From Mesorhabditis belari (taxonomy: Eukaryota > Nematoda > Chromadorea > Rhabditida > Rhabditidae): a stretch of DNA of 64,000 nt. Location: positions 671,001-735,000 of the forward strand of contig CAUEEP010000752.1 of assembly GCA_958450365.1 (NCBI GenBank). The letters are read 5' to 3'. The notes below the pieces were generated by a model. That model was given only the letters and a program-made list of their open reading frames with translations. It made no database searches and was not told the origin of the DNA. This document shows positions 1 to 12,529 of this stretch, one piece after another. A program made the translations under genes and the position numbers. Every line of letters begins with the position of its first letter. Position 1 is the first letter of the stretch.

Positions 1-66
1 GTCGATTTCAGCCGAAAAAGTCTGAGACTTCTTCGGCTGAAATCCTTCATCGGCTACGACATACAC
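1..66. repeat. family K fragment at the window start
   Basis: Contains TTCAGCCGAA...TTCGGCTGAA hairpins and ends in CATCGGCTACGACATA, shared with 5393-5468. The left part is outside the window. Confidence 0.6.
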
Positions 67-888
67 AAGTTTATTTGAATATATAAACAAAATTTTTGAA
101 CAATCTGCCAAGAAATAGTCAAGAAACGAAGGTGGAATTGGGTTCGGATTGGAAATTTCTCATGTCCAGCGAGATTTCGTCAATTTTGAAGTTATTATTA
201 ACAGATTATTAACAGATCTACAGATAGAGATTCAAATTTAATAAAAAACAAATCTTTAAGGCTAAAATGAAGATCTAAGTAAGCATACAATTGACTAAAA
301 CAATTAGCAACAAGTCAAAAGGTTTCCAACTTATCAACTTTGTCCTTGAGCCAAGTCGATGAAATTTTAGACCTACGTTGTCTCAATTGAGAAATTTTTT
401 AGCTAAAACGTGCCCAAAATTGCTTAAAAGGAAAGAAATTGTGGTTGAAAGAAGAAAAACGGCAAAAAAAGAGCTCAAAAGAACGCAACGCGACACGCGG
501 CACTTAATGGAAGATTGCCAATTTTGACTGAAAAAAAATTAGCTGTGCAATGAGTAAAACGGGTATTGAATGGATGAAGATTTCCTTTGAGATGAGTCAT
601 CTCTTTTATTAAGCTATTGATTTATTTTGATGGATGGAAAAGCTTAAGATTTTTTTTTGAAAAGATCAATGTCCTTGACCTTGGAGATAGTCGGTCTTTT
701 CCTCAAAAAAGCCTGTCTATTAAAGACTGTTAAAGTCTTTCGTTTTGACATTTCTCCTTAATTTTTAGTTGCAGTTTCATTTCAAAATATATTCCAGAAT
801 ATTTTATCTTGGTTTCCATGATTCTTTTGATTTATCTGTGTTTTTAAAACCAATCTAGGTTAACTGACAATAATTTTATTGAAATACA
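67..888. other. no gene seen
   Basis: AT-rich, many stops in all frames, no recognisable repeat. Confidence 0.6.
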
Positions 889-1157
889 TACCGTAAATAC
901 TGTAATAGTACCCCACCCCCATAATGACGGTGCGGAGTGTTGCGTAGTCTAGTTTTGAACGAGTTTTTCTCGACACTGGTTTATGCTACAATGCGCGCTT
1001 TGGTATCAAAAAATAGCCCTGAATTTCAGCTATTTTTTGATACCAAAGACGCATTTTTTGAAAAAACGGGCGCTTTGAAAAAAATGAAATACTAAAAAAC
1101 TTTTGCGACTACGCGACTGTACGACGGGGGTGAGGCACTATTACAGTATTTACGGTA
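889..1157. mobile_element. palindromic MITE, family A copy 1
   Basis: Termini TACCGTAAATACTGTAATAG and its complement. The body is a near-perfect hairpin with the loop in a TATCAAAAAATAGC...GCTATTTTTTGATA stem. Eight clear copies occur in the window, all about 270 bp when complete. No coding capacity. Confidence 0.85.
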
Positions 1158-2789
1158 ATTGGAACAATTCTGGATTTGAACTGTCGATGCTTATAGATAT
1201 TAGCTGCTTTCATCATTTGCTCGATGATTCTCGCTTCTTCTCAATATTTTGCTTATCTAGTATTTACCGTAAATTATTCTTGTATCGAACAAATCTTGTT
1301 CTTATTTTCTAATTGCTTTATTTTAAGACTTTATAAAAAAGAATTCAAACGATTCTTAGACTTTTTGAAAAACAAAATCATTTCTATCAATTTCGTAAAG
1401 CAAATATGATCATTTTGCCATTTTCGTAAAGCCAACAGGCATTATCGAAATTTTTCTATGAAAATTCATTGAATTGCCTTGTTAAAGATGAAAAGATCTT
1501 GTTAAAGCTTATAGTATTACTAACCATATTGCGTATTAAAAAGAAAAGATTCAGTTTTGCTGCAACTTTCATGTAGAAAATTAGATCAAACTAGCAGAAA
1601 TTAGATCACCGCCAAAAGAATGCCGAAATTAGTAACTATCTCACTCTAGTTGGTAAAGAAAGATTCTCACCAAAAGCTTAATACTATTTTAGAAAAGACT
1701 TTAAGCATTTAAATGTTATATAACAATTAGTGAGTTTAAATAAAATTTGTTAAGTATTTGCCATTTGTTCCTAGTATTTGCTTCGTAATTCTGCCGATTC
1801 CTGTAGATTCCATTCTTTAAATTTATTATTTGTGTATGATATTTTAGCATGCTTACCTGCAGATCATGTCACGATTTATAATTCACTTTTTCCTACATTA
1901 GGCCAGGATTTTCTCTCATTCTTAACAACGCAAAACATAATTTGAACTGTTTTAACACAAACTTTCGCCAAATCCTTTCAGAATATTGGATTTTAAAGCT
2001 CTCTATTCGGACTTGAAAGTCTGATTTTAAGACTAAGAACACGTTGATGATAATTAAAGATAAAAATACTGAAACTTACTAGTTTTGTAACAAAGATTTG
2101 CCTGTTCCCTTTTCAATTTCGCAAATTAACACCTTTTTGTCTAAATCCTAAACCCCCTCAGCTTTCACCTCAAATATATGAATGCACCTGTCCATTCTAT
2201 GCCATTTCTGTCTTTCCCCCTTCATAGAGTCATTTCTCTTCATCGATTTCCTTTTATGAGCACAATATGCATCGATGAAGAAAGCTTTTCTCTATTTCTC
2301 TCTTTTCTCTCACATCGAGATTCCTGCCAACCCGGTTGATGGCATTTTGAGGAGAGAATCAGCAATGAAAAAAAGAGAAAGGTGTGCTAATCGATGATTT
2401 AATAGAAAAATGCACATTACTGGTTTACTCCGATAAACTTTTAGTTGATTATTGTCCTTGAAAAGGTGCTACGTCATGACTACCAGTTTCATCTTTGATT
2501 CATACATTACTTTTCGTTGTGTTTTTTATCTTAAGCTAAGTATTCAGTTAAATTAAGGTCAAAGAAGCATACATATTTACACAAATAATACAAAAAAATA
2601 CACAAGCACAACCCTTAATTAAGGAACTGTTTCAACTTCGAAACAGGACGTGGCTACAAAATACTCCTGTCGAATTTTAAGAAACATTTTTTTGTTTTTT
2701 CCTAGTGGAGGCTAGTTTTCGAGAAAAATGCGTGCAAAGTTTTGGCTAATTTCGGCAAACTGTTACGATAAGGGGACGCCAAACGGGAA
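1158..2789. other. no gene seen
   Basis: AT-rich. 2190-2400 contains ATCGATGA-type motifs (CATCGATTTC, GCATCGATGAAG, TAATCGATGATT) around a pyrimidine-rich stretch. It could be regulatory, but nothing proves it. Confidence 0.5.
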
Positions 2790-3010
2790 GGAACGAAAAG
2801 CGGCAGTAGCCTAGGGGATAGTGCGCTAGTCTACGGAACTGTGCCGAAAATTTGCTCGCGGGTTCAATTCCACTCGCAGCTTATGCTTTTTTCTCTGGTT
2901 TTGCAAAGAAAACAAAGGAACCTGGGACGGAGCCGAACCAGTGACCCTTGGACTACCAGGTAGGGCTCCTAAACACTCGGCCACTCAGCTATCCGTTCAG
3001 TGCGTGTGAG
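2790..3010. repeat. two diverged tRNA-like segments, opposite orientation
   Basis: 2793-2880 (+) has TAGCCTAGGGGATAGTGCG and GGGTTCAATTCC followed by TTTTTT. 2925-3000 (-) has AGCTGAGTGGCCGAGTG and a GGTTCGGCTCC T-arm. Neither folds into an intact tRNA because the T stems are mismatched. They look like pol III retroposon heads. Confidence 0.45.
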
Positions 3011-3650
3011 AGTTCCCTTTAAAGAGTCTCATATATCCCCAACAAGGTTTAATTTTAAGCTAAAACTTTGAAGCCTTATATTTCAGTTATTTCTAACATT
3101 TAGCAGCTAAAACTTTAGAAAATATCTTATCTTGTGATGTTCTTTCCCCCTCGTAATTTTGGAGTCGATCTGTGGTGGTAAGTAGTTATAGTTCCCTCGT
3201 AAGCTTCATATTTCTAGCTGACAAGTTCTGGTGGTCCAAAAATCATAACAGCCTAAACATTCGGTGAACTTACGACCAATAGTTTACGTTTGAGACAATA
3301 TTTTTTGGCCTTATATATCAAAATCAAACCCTAAAACTCGAGCTTTACGTTTCTTTTAGTATACCATTTAAGCGAGTTGTTTTATTTCATCAAAATTTAG
3401 CAATCGTTTTGTATGAGAATTGAAAAATAACCCAATAAGCTTTGCTGTTAATCGGGCGTCAAACGTGGCCACAAATTGACCTCATCTATTGTCCATTTTT
3501 TTGATCAAAATATGCAGACTCCTTTTTTCGTAAACCCGCCTCATTTCTCTTCAAATTCCCCGAAATTCTCAATGACGTTGCTGGACTTAAAACGTTATTG
3601 CAGCTCATCACAGCAAAAGGTTAGCTTTTCGAAACTTTCTCCGACTTATA

Positions 3651-4195
3651 CAGGGTGGGCCAAAATTACCGTTACAACTTTTTGGACAATTATCTGGGAA
3701 ATGTCTAATTTATTTCAAAAGTGGCAAGTGTTATACAGAGAATTGTAGGCCTAATTCTCGGCAACATTTATCTACCAAAAACATCCCGATTGGACTTATA
3801 CAACTCATTTAACAAGCGCTTGAATGAGCGCTAATCGACATCTCTCCGGCGAATCTGTCATTTGGCCACTTTTCTCTATTAAGTGTGATTCCTAATGTTA
3901 TTAAGTGATATTAAACGCTATTTTTGCATTGAAGAAATATTGAAAAGCTTTTCTTAACAATTTTTAATAGAAAAAAGTGGCCAAATGACAGATTCGCCGG
4001 AGAGATGTCGATTAGTGCTCATTCAAGCGCTTGTTAAATGAGTTGTATAAGTCCAATCGGGATGTTTTTGGTAGATAAATGTTGCCGAGAATTAGGCCTA
4101 CAATTCTCTGTATAACACTTGCCACTTTTGAAATAAATTAGACATTTCCCAGATACTTGTCCAAAAAGTTGTAACGGTAATTTTGGCTCACCCTG
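3651..4195. mobile_element. TA-flanked palindromic element, CAGGGTG termini
   Basis: Inverted termini CAGGGTGGGCCAAAATTACC with arms of about 240 bp that match almost base for base. TA on both sides. Related termini occur at 44524, 50871, 53572 and 56000. Confidence 0.85.
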
Positions 4196-4703
4196 TACAG
4201 TTGATGTCATCATAGAAAGTGATCAGATCTTGTTCCAGTCCACAAATTCACTAGTTGTGTCGTTTTTCGATCGGTACTCTAGCATTCATCTCACACTGAG
4301 AGAGATCATATCTCATGGGAAAGCTTGTTGGGGTGAGAGAAGTGAGGGAAATGCAAAGGAAAGAAGCAAAGTCAGATAACCGGCTCTCAACTCTCCGTCG
4401 GCATTTCTCTGAACTCCAGTGGTTTTCACCGCTCTGGATCTAATGCCTACTATTCTCAAAATTAACTTTATTGCCTCAAAAACACTCAAAGCTTTTGAGT
4501 GTTTATGATATCCAATGGTCTTAATGGATTTTTGATCAATACAACTTTCTTGGTCAAGTCTTGGCGGCACTTAATTTTTTACAAAATGTTGCAATATTCG
4601 AGTTTGGCTACAGCATTTTGGAAATTCTTTAACCAGAATTTAATTAAAATCGTTAATTATTTAAACTAACTATTTCAACATCGATATATCGTATCTACAT
4701 ATA

Positions 4704-5225
4704 TTAGGTTGATGCAAAAGTCTTTTTCATTTTTTTCGTACTTCCGTTAAAAAGTAACAAATGCACCAATTGAACAACGGTTTATTGCATTCGAAAGGCC
4801 AATTATTTTTCTGCAAAATGACATTAAAACGAGTTTAAAATGTCTTATGTCTAGATTTTTTTGCGAGCCTGAAGTCGGGGTAGTCAAAAAAGGCGACGGC
4901 TCGATGATGCATTTTCGACGCTTTAGCTAAGGAAACCAATCTTGATGTTAATAAATAAAAGATAGAGCACAAAAAGTTAGATATTTTTTCAGATTTTCAG
5001 AGAAATTGATTCAGCCAATTTCTTTATAGAGGTTTTTATAGATTTTTATGAAAAACCCGTTTTCACTCTCGAATTTGCTTGAAAGTGAACCCAAATTGAC
5101 TTAAAAAGATGGGAAATTCAACAATAAACACTTTTCATTTAGAGCAAACCATAGGTTAATTGATGACTTTGTTATTTTTCAAAAGAAGTACGAAAAAAAT
5201 GAAAAAGACTTTTGCATCAACCTAA
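4704..5225. mobile_element. mariner-type MITE, family D copy 1
   Basis: About 40-bp inverted termini beginning TTAGGTTGATGCAAAAGTCT, a classic mariner terminus, flanked by TA on both sides. No intact transposase frame. A diverged copy is at 54829-55339. Confidence 0.8.
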
Positions 5226-5392
5226 TATGTTAGGTCCGATCTAGAAATCCGTCCGATCTAGAAAAAAGCAACTTGCAATGAAAAATGCAAAATGCAACTG
5301 CAACTAGAATGCGTTTTTAGCTTTTAAGCGCCTTTTAGAGTGCTTGAGTTTGTGGTATTGACTTGAGTCAATACATAACTCAAGATTTCATT

Positions 5393-5468
5393 TTTGAGAC
5401 TTCGTCGGCTAGAAAGCCGAAGAAGTCTGAGACTTCTTCGGCTGAAATCCTTCATCGGCTACGACATA
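5393..5468. repeat. family K fragment
   Basis: Shares AGTCTGAGACTTCTTCGGCT and CATCGGCTACGACATA with 1-66. Confidence 0.6.
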
Positions 5469-6424
5469 TGGAAAGCATCAAGATTATTGCTGAGCGAAGG
5501 CAATAAAAATAAAGTTATTTTACAGATAACAGTTATGAAACAGCCAATTGTATCATTAAACTTTAAATTTACGATTACCACTTCAAATTGTATCTCCAGA
5601 TATCCTGAGCCCTATCTTAATAACAATATATTCCCAAATAGTTCCAGAAACTCAAACCTCGTGAGTTTACCCGGACTATTGGTTCCAGGCTTTATCTGTC
5701 AATATTTTCCTTTTATTTCCCATCAAAACATCATGCCTAAACGTTCGGCGTCAATAAAAAAGATTCCAGCGCCATAAATTCGCCCAACAAAGCAAAGCGC
5801 ATTTTTTCACGAGAGCAAATAAAGGGTACGTGCGGGATTTCAGTCAATATTGCTTTTGAATCAAAGAAAAATATTCGTTTTTTTGTTCATTGAATTTTTT
5901 GAGTCTTGTCAAAACTTTAAAGATCTCAAATTTCTGTTGACATTTTGAAGGGCACTTTCGGTGGAAGTCAATGATTTATTCATGAGAAGGCCAAGCACAT
6001 GACCTTATCAAGAAAGGCATTTAAGTATTCTTTTTTTTGAAACTTCTAAAGCCAGTTTAGCTTTGTCCACAATAGGAAATTCGACTACAATTGAACTCTC
6101 TGTATTTTCAGATATGGAATTTTATTATTCGTTTACTTAGTAACAATTAACAACTAATCAACTATGCTCAAGTCAAATAACGCATTTTTCTTTAGCTGAA
6201 ACTCTTAAATAGCTTACTTTTAGCAAAACTAAAACTTATTGAAGCTCTAAACCATAAAAAGAACTATTTAACAGCATTGTATTACCAGTATTACCATTTT
6301 AACGCTTTTTACTCGAAAATTCCACTGCTGTCTTAACCTTTTTCCATTCTTATCGACTTTATATAAAAGAATAGTTCCTATTTGCTTGTCTATCTGTACG
6401 GAAATTTTCTCGGTCGTATATCTG
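5469..6424. other. no gene seen
   Basis: A 127-codon open frame crosses 5394-5777 but overlaps repeat family K, and I find no family resemblance. The remainder is AT-rich. Confidence 0.5.
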
Positions 6425-7015
6425 CATATCTTGCTCTACAAAATAAGCTATTATAGGCTATTTTTGATTCACATTTGAGTCACTGAAAAATAGCTTAGAA
6501 AAGTGTTTAAAAATGTCGGTTTTTTTGTTTAATAGAAAAGTTATGCTGAACAAAATTTGTTATATTTTAACGTATAGAGAGTTTTTCTGCATCGAATGGT
6601 ACCAAATTTGTAAAAAAATATTAATTCTGCGATTTTATGCAATTAGTTTAGATTGGGCAACATATATAAAAGAGCAGTGTCTGTCTGTCTGTACAGGCAT
6701 TTTCTCGGCCGTGTTTTGGGCTAAAACTCCTTTAAAAACCCTTAGAATATATTGTAGTTGTGTCATTAGAAATAAAAAAATATAAAAATCAAAATTGAGT
6801 GGGATTACGGGGGGTCGAACCCGGGCCGTGTGGGTCGTGTGGGTCGTAGACAAGAGCGCTCCCGACCGCGCCACGGCGACAAGGACTAGCCGCAAAACAT
6901 CCAGACAGAAAAACCCAAATTTAGGGGGTTTTTCTGGTCGGTTTATAAACCAAAATCCTACAGCCAACAAGCCACTCACTTGTGATTTAAAATCCGACGA
7001 CCATTTGGTAAAAAA
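6425..7015. repeat. 590-bp dispersed repeat with tRNA-like internal segment, family F copy 1
   Basis: Nearly identical, in reverse, to 32522-33117. The minus strand holds an A-box-like TGGCGCGGTCGGGAGCG and a B-box-like GGGTTCGACCCC about 60 bp apart, i.e. a pol III promoter layout, but the cloverleaf does not close. The 155-aa frame on the minus strand across it is not conserved as protein between copies. Confidence 0.7.
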
Positions 7016-7734
7016 ATTGAGTGACACTACGGGAGGTCGAACCCAGATCGTGTGAGTTGTGCGCTTCCGACTGCTTGTTCGAGTGCCACTCAACTTTAAC
7101 ATTTTTTATTTTAAATGGCACAACTACAATAGATTCATAGGTTTACTAAAGAAGTTAGACGAGTTTTTTGACTGTTTATCAATAAACTTCTAAAAATGAT
7201 GAAGCCAAAGCTTTGTCTAAAGACTTGCCTACTTCAGCTTAATCTTGTAAGTCTTTCTTTGCAGATCATCGAATAAACACATTGATCTATTCCTTTTCGT
7301 GATGTGCCTAGTCAATCGGTCTTCCCCTCCAAGCAATCACATAGAGGACAAGAGTCACCCCAGTCACTCCCGTTGGGGTGGACCCTTTTGCTACCCATAG
7401 GTGAGAGGGAAAAAGACAGACAATATACCAAAGAAGAGAAAAAGAAAGCATAGAGAAATGGGGGGTGTTTGCTGACGTTCTATCCACTCGCTCACTCATT
7501 CTTTTCATTCTTTTCCTTTTCTCCATTCACAGTCTCCTAACTCTTTCTCCAACAAAATATCCTCTTTGCATTCGGCTGTATTTGGTTTAAAATTTTATTG
7601 ATTATACAAGGGTTAAGTGAAAATCCTTTGCTTATATGTATCTGTATTTTTTTTACATTAAAATTTCTTCTTTTCTTTATAAAATCTTTAGATTTTCAAT
7701 TAGTCTATTCTTAGAATTAGTTCAAATTCATTTA
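7016..7734. other. no gene seen
   Basis: It starts with a tRNA-like T-arm remnant (GGGAGGTCGAACCCAGATC, 7030-7050) and continues as AT-rich and purine-rich sequence. Confidence 0.5.
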
Positions 7735-8253
7735 TTGCGTTGGTGAATTGAAAACTGCGGGACTTTGAACTAAAATTTATTCAACATAAAACCATCAATT
7801 CATTCGAAATAATTTCCATTATTATTGACGACTTCTGCCCATTTTACAGGCAATTTGCGGATTCCTCTTTCGTAGTAGGGTTTTGGTGTGTGTGTGAGAC
7901 AAGTGTGAGACTCAGAAATGAAGGACTGGAGATGTCCCAGTTTGAGCACTTTCTTCAAAAGAAACCCATTTTGGTGTCAATAGAAAAGTTGTAGAGAATC
8001 AAAAATTAGGGTTATAGCCAAATTTCCAAAAAGATACACTTAGTAGTTTCGCTTAAAATGCAAGTTTTGTGAAAATTCGTAAATTTGGCATTTCTTGAAA
8101 ACCAGTTTTTGAATCGTTCTGAAAATCTGGATATAAGCTTAATTTTTGATTCTCTACAACTTTTCCATTGACACCAAAATGGGTTTCTTTTGAAGAAAGT
8201 GCTCAAACTGTCACATATGACAATACCCTGCAGTTTTCAATTCACCAACCCAA
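7735..8253 (-). mobile_element. mariner-derived 520-bp element, family C copy 1
   Basis: Near-identical to 10452-10977, 26573-27091, 43056-43574 and 63539 onward. Termini resemble TTGGGTTGGTGAATTGAAAAC and TA flanks both ends. On the minus strand the last part reads RIRKLPVKWAEVVNNNGNYL, which resembles the C-terminus of mariner transposases. The middle of the element contains an inverted repeat around a TTTGAAGAAAGTGCTCAAAC segment. Confidence 0.8.
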
Positions 8254-8959
8254 TAAATTCCATTTTTCACAATTAAGCATTCTTTTTCGAGATCAAATCA
8301 AAATACAAAAGTCTGTTAGGTTTTGAAAAACAAAACTTTCAGTCAATCTATCTAAGAGTTACTTTATTATCCGCTATATTAAATAGTAAATTTTGTTTCA
8401 TTTCTTTTACTTAGCAAAAACCAGCTACCATTTTCTGCAAATCCGTTCAATCCCTAATCCAAGGATTTGTTGTCATGGTAAAAAGGCAATAAAATGATGA
8501 AATACCAGTTTTTTTTTCATATTTTATTTGAAACTAAAGCTAATTTATTTATTTATTTATTTCAAAACCTATTATTAGACTTTTTCTTTAAGATATTGAA
8601 CCCCGCAAAAACATTGGCACTGATTCATTGTGCCATCCTCTTATCTCCAATAGCTCATCAATTTTATGACCATTTTTTCTTTGTTTTTGCAAAGCCCTTT
8701 TGTTTAGAGACGAATTCCAGGTTGTTAATAGATTTCTGAAAAAAAATCTAGACAACTGTTTGTTTTTCAATGATAAGACTAAAGTAATATTCATCATTTT
8801 TAATGATTTGACTCGAGATTGAGAAAATCCATCATATTGTAAAGCAATTTGTAAAATTGAGATCTATTAGTTAAAGGGCAATCAGCAATTGGCAATAAAA
8901 GCTAGAATGTTCCTGTCTAGTCGTGGGTTTATAAGCCTGTCCAGGCAAAGCTACCTGGT

Positions 8960-9070
8960 CTGGCCTTGGTCTGGTCTGGCCTTGGTCTGGTCCTGGTCTA
9001 GCCTTGGTCTGGTCCTGGTCTGGCCTTGGTCTGGTCCTGGTCTGGCCTTGGTCTGGTCCTGGCTTCTAGC
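8960..9070. repeat. tandem repeat, 22-bp unit
   Basis: Units of the form TCTGGCCTTGGTCTGGTCC, with TGG repeated, about five copies. Confidence 0.8.
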
Positions 9071-9109
9071 CACTCTGGGTCCTACGTAGCCACCTAGTAT
9101 GAATCCTGT

Positions 9110-9720
9110 ATTTTTCTAATAGTGTTCACCTGCCCACCAGCCCCTGACCTAGCCCTGAGTTGGTAACACCAGTCCTTTTATGCGTTGGGGCTGATCGGTT
9201 CCAGGATTCGACCTTTCGCTTACCGGGCGAACGCTCTATCAATGAGCTACACCGACACGTATCCGATTGCTGCTAGGTTAGGGTCTTATGCCTGATGCCT
9301 TACTCCTGTTCTAGTTCTTTCCTAGCCTTACCTGGGCCCTGGCCCGACCTGAGCCCCGATCTGGTCAATGGTCTGACTTTAAGTCTTGATCCAATCCTGG
9401 GTAATAATCCAATCCTGGGTAACAGCCTTGAGAAATTCGGGGATTCCAACCCGCGACCTTTCGCTTACCGGGCAAACGCTTTATCAATTGGCTACCCCAA
9501 CACGTATCCGATTACTGCCAGGCTAGGGTCTTATGCCTGATGCCTTACTCCTGTTCTAGTTCTTTCCTAGCCTTGCCTGGACCCTGGCCCGACCTGAGTC
9601 CCGATCTGGTCAATGGTCTGACTTTAAGTCTTGATCCAATCCTGGGTAGCAGCCTTGAGAAATTCGGGGAAATTCGGAATCCTGGGTAATAATCCAATTC
9701 TGGGTAAAAGCCTTGGAAAA
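9110..9720. repeat. repeat with two tRNA-like units and direct duplications
   Basis: Minus-strand tRNA-like units at about 9187-9262 and 9432-9505 share TTTGCCCGGTAAGCGAAAGG or its close form, an anticodon-like arm. About 140 bp downstream (CCTGATGCCTTACTCCTGTT onward) is repeated at 9290 and 9536. The acceptor stems do not pair, so these are pseudo-tRNAs. Confidence 0.5.
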
Positions 9721-10451
9721 TTCCCTTTAGATACAAGGCAGCAGAGTATAACCAAAGCGTTGATGTTTTTTGGAAATCTCTCATCATATTGCCAGCTAAT
9801 TTTGTAAATACGCCTGGGTTTTTAAGCAGTTTTTCTAATAGTGTTCACCGCTCCTCAACACTTTCTATTTACACGAAAAAGTGTTGGCGAGGCTACTTTT
9901 TCCCCATTTTTTCACCAAATCTTTCTACAAATCCACTTAACACGTAGACCAAAGAGATAAGAAAAGAAAACAAAATTTTACTTTCTTTCAAGATTTTCCT
10001 TTGATTTTTGTTGAGTTTTATCTTGACTTATCAACAGAAAATCGATTGCCGATTACTGAATTTCATAGAATAATAGAAGAATATCTTTGTGAATACCCTC
10101 CATCCTTGCATCTTCTCTCCTCGCAGATGGTTCCCGTTTGCATGAATGATCCCTTCTTTTCCCCATTTCTTTTCACACCCCTTTCCATGCATAGAATAGC
10201 CCCAATTTCGAACACATTTCCCAAGCAATATGCTAAAACTTTAGCCGAATAAAAGCTAAAAAGCTAATCAAAATGATTTTATAGTGGATTTCTTCTTCAA
10301 AAATTAGCCACTTTATCTCTTCTTTGCTTATTTAAGAAATTTCAATCTCATTCAATTCCTTTAAAATCAAAATTTCAAGGTTTTAATGTAAATTCTTGAA
10401 AACAATATGAAATTCTTTTTGAATATATATCAATTTTTCCTAGTTTACCTA
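9721..10451. other. no gene seen
   Basis: Open frames of 83 and 65 codons overlap on opposite strands and neither resembles a known protein. Confidence 0.5.
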
Positions 10452-10977
10452 TTGGGATTGAAACTGCGGGATTGAAAACTGCGGGACTTTGAATTAAAAT
10501 TTATTCAACATAAAACCATCAATTCATTCCAACTAATTTCCATTATTATTGACGACTTCTGCCCATTTTACAGGCAATTTGCGGATTCCTCTTTCGTAGT
10601 AGGATTTTGGTTTGTGTGTGAGACAAGTGTGAGACTCAAAAATGGAGGACTGGAGATGTCCCAGTTTGAGCACTTTCTTCAAAAGAAACCCATTTTGGTG
10701 TCAATAGAAAAGTTGTAGAGAATCAAAAATTAGGCTTATAGCCAAATTTCCAAAAAGATGCACTTAGTAGTTTCGCTTAAAATGCAAGTTTTGTGAAAAT
10801 TCGTAAATTTGGCATTTCTTGAAAACCAGTTTTTGAATCGTTCTGAAAATCTGGATATAAGCTTAATTTTTGATTCTCTACAACTTTTCCATTGACACCA
10901 AAATGGGTTTCTTTTGAAGAAAGTGCTCAAACTGTCACATATGACAATACCCAGCAGTTTTCAATTCACCAACCCAA
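10452..10977 (-). mobile_element. mariner-derived element, family C copy 2
   Basis: Same family as 7735-8253, with TA at both ends. The left terminus carries a short local duplication of GGGATTGAAAACTG. Confidence 0.8.
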
Positions 10978-11767
10978 TATTACCAAAGTTCAAAGTTTTA
11001 AAATTTATTTTTTGAATACGAATCTTTGACTTTAAATCTGTTTCATTAACTCTTTTTCAAAGATTTAAGAAAGCTACAAATTTTAAATTGACTCCTCATT
11101 CACTCATTCATTCGTTTTCAATCTCTTTTTCAAAAAAATAACAATTGTTTCTTGATGAAAGAGCTTTACATCACAATGTGCAGAGTCACTTGCCCTTTTT
11201 CTCAAAAGCGGACCCATTTTGCATGTGCTGTAAAAGCACTCATATGCAAAGTGAACGAGGAAAAGGAAAAGGCGATATTAGAGAAGCACTTTGCTCTTTT
11301 AAACCCTTTTCCCTCAATCCATCCATCCAAATATTCTCAAGCAACCACAGGTGACTTCCGGGCGAGTTGTAAACCACCATTTAATGCTCGTTTTATGTCC
11401 CATTTCACTAGAGAGATATTTTCGAACATTTCATTTTCATTTCCCAACAACAAACCAGTTCAAGAGTCATTTTGGAAAGAGCCATTTTATTTTCTTGAAA
11501 CTTATCTAGTTTGGAATATTCTGTCGAATCTTTCTTGGGTTCACTCAAAGATTTTTTTTGTGAAAGATGTCAAAAAGCAATGTCAAAGAACCCTCCAATT
11601 CAACAATTCCTGTTTTATTCTTTTATCTTTTCTTGTTTTGAATTAAAGCTCTACTCTTGTACTTGTTGCAAACGCAAATTGTCTAGTGCATTGCATTCCT
11701 TTTTAGTAACAATAGTTAACTTGAAAATTGGTTAAAACGTATTCTTAATACTTTAGAACATTATACT
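10978..11767. other. no gene I can support
   Basis: A 164-codon open frame (11152-11646) is the longest in the left part of the window. It has no recognisable domain and low-complexity Phe/Ser-rich composition. It may be chance. Confidence 0.4.
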
Positions 11768-11929
11768 TACCGTAAATACTGTAATATTTAATTTTCTAGT
11801 CTATTCAAAGCCTTTAGAAGCTTTAAAAAGTCGAACATTTTGCTATCCGAGAGTTGATAAATTCGAAAAAATAAAAAATTGTGCCTTTAATTGGCTCTTT
11901 AATTGGAATAAATACGGTAGATACACTAC
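11768..11929. mobile_element. family A-like MITE with a different core
   Basis: It has the TACCGTAAATACTGTAAT and AATACGGTA ends of family A but an unrelated AT-rich interior. It directly abuts the palindrome 11934-12154. Confidence 0.5.
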
Positions 11930-11933
11930 TGGA

Positions 11934-12154
11934 CAATGAAATATCATATTTGAAAAACGATCGTCACTTTCGCGTGTCTGTAACTCCCTTGTCTTTGAGT
12001 TTAAACTATTAGTGTTATACATTTTCTGAAAGCTCTTTTCAAGGGCTACACAATGGTAATATTAATATTTAGAAATACGGTAAAGACAAGGGAGTTACAG
12101 ACGCGCGAAAGTGACGATCTTTTTTCAAATATGATATTTCATTGTCCAGTAGTG
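11934..12154. mobile_element. TA-flanked palindromic MITE
   Basis: Inverted termini CACTACTGGACAATGAAATA with arms of about 80 bp including a GACAAGGGAGTTACAGAC segment. TA on both sides. Confidence 0.75.
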
Positions 12155-12260
12155 TAGCTGTCGTTCGAAACGGCAGCCAAGCCAAAATTAGTTTGTCGTC
12201 AATCTGTTGACCTTGAGTACTTTATAAGAGAGCTTTAGACTCGCTGCAAGCATTTATAAT

Positions 12261-12529
12261 TACCGTAAATACTGTAATAGTGCCCCACCCCCGTCGTACA
12301 GTCGCGTAGTCGCAAAAGTTTTTTAGTATTTCATTTTTTTCAAAGCGCCCGTACTTTCAAAAAATGCGTCTTTGGTATCAAACAATAGCTGAAATTCAGG
12401 GCTATTTTTTGATACCTAAGCGCGCATTGTAGCATAAACCAGTGCCGAGAAAAACTAGTTCAAAGCTAGACTACACAACACTCCGCACCGTCATTATGGG
12501 GGTGGGGTCCAATTACAGTATTTACGGTA
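12261..12529. mobile_element. palindromic MITE, family A copy 2
   Basis: Complete copy of the 889-1157 family, in the opposite orientation. Confidence 0.85.

Noticed and set aside
6635..7102. 155-codon open frame on the minus strand
   Set aside because: It is repeat F read as protein; the frame is not kept in the second copy at 32522-33117.
9187..9262. A tRNA gene with a GGT anticodon-like loop
   Set aside because: The acceptor stem needs a bulge and the unit is part of a duplicated repeat, so it is a pseudo-tRNA at best.
11152..11646. 164-codon open frame on the plus strand
   Set aside because: No recognisable domain, biased composition, no splice-linked neighbours. Kept only as a note in the region entry.
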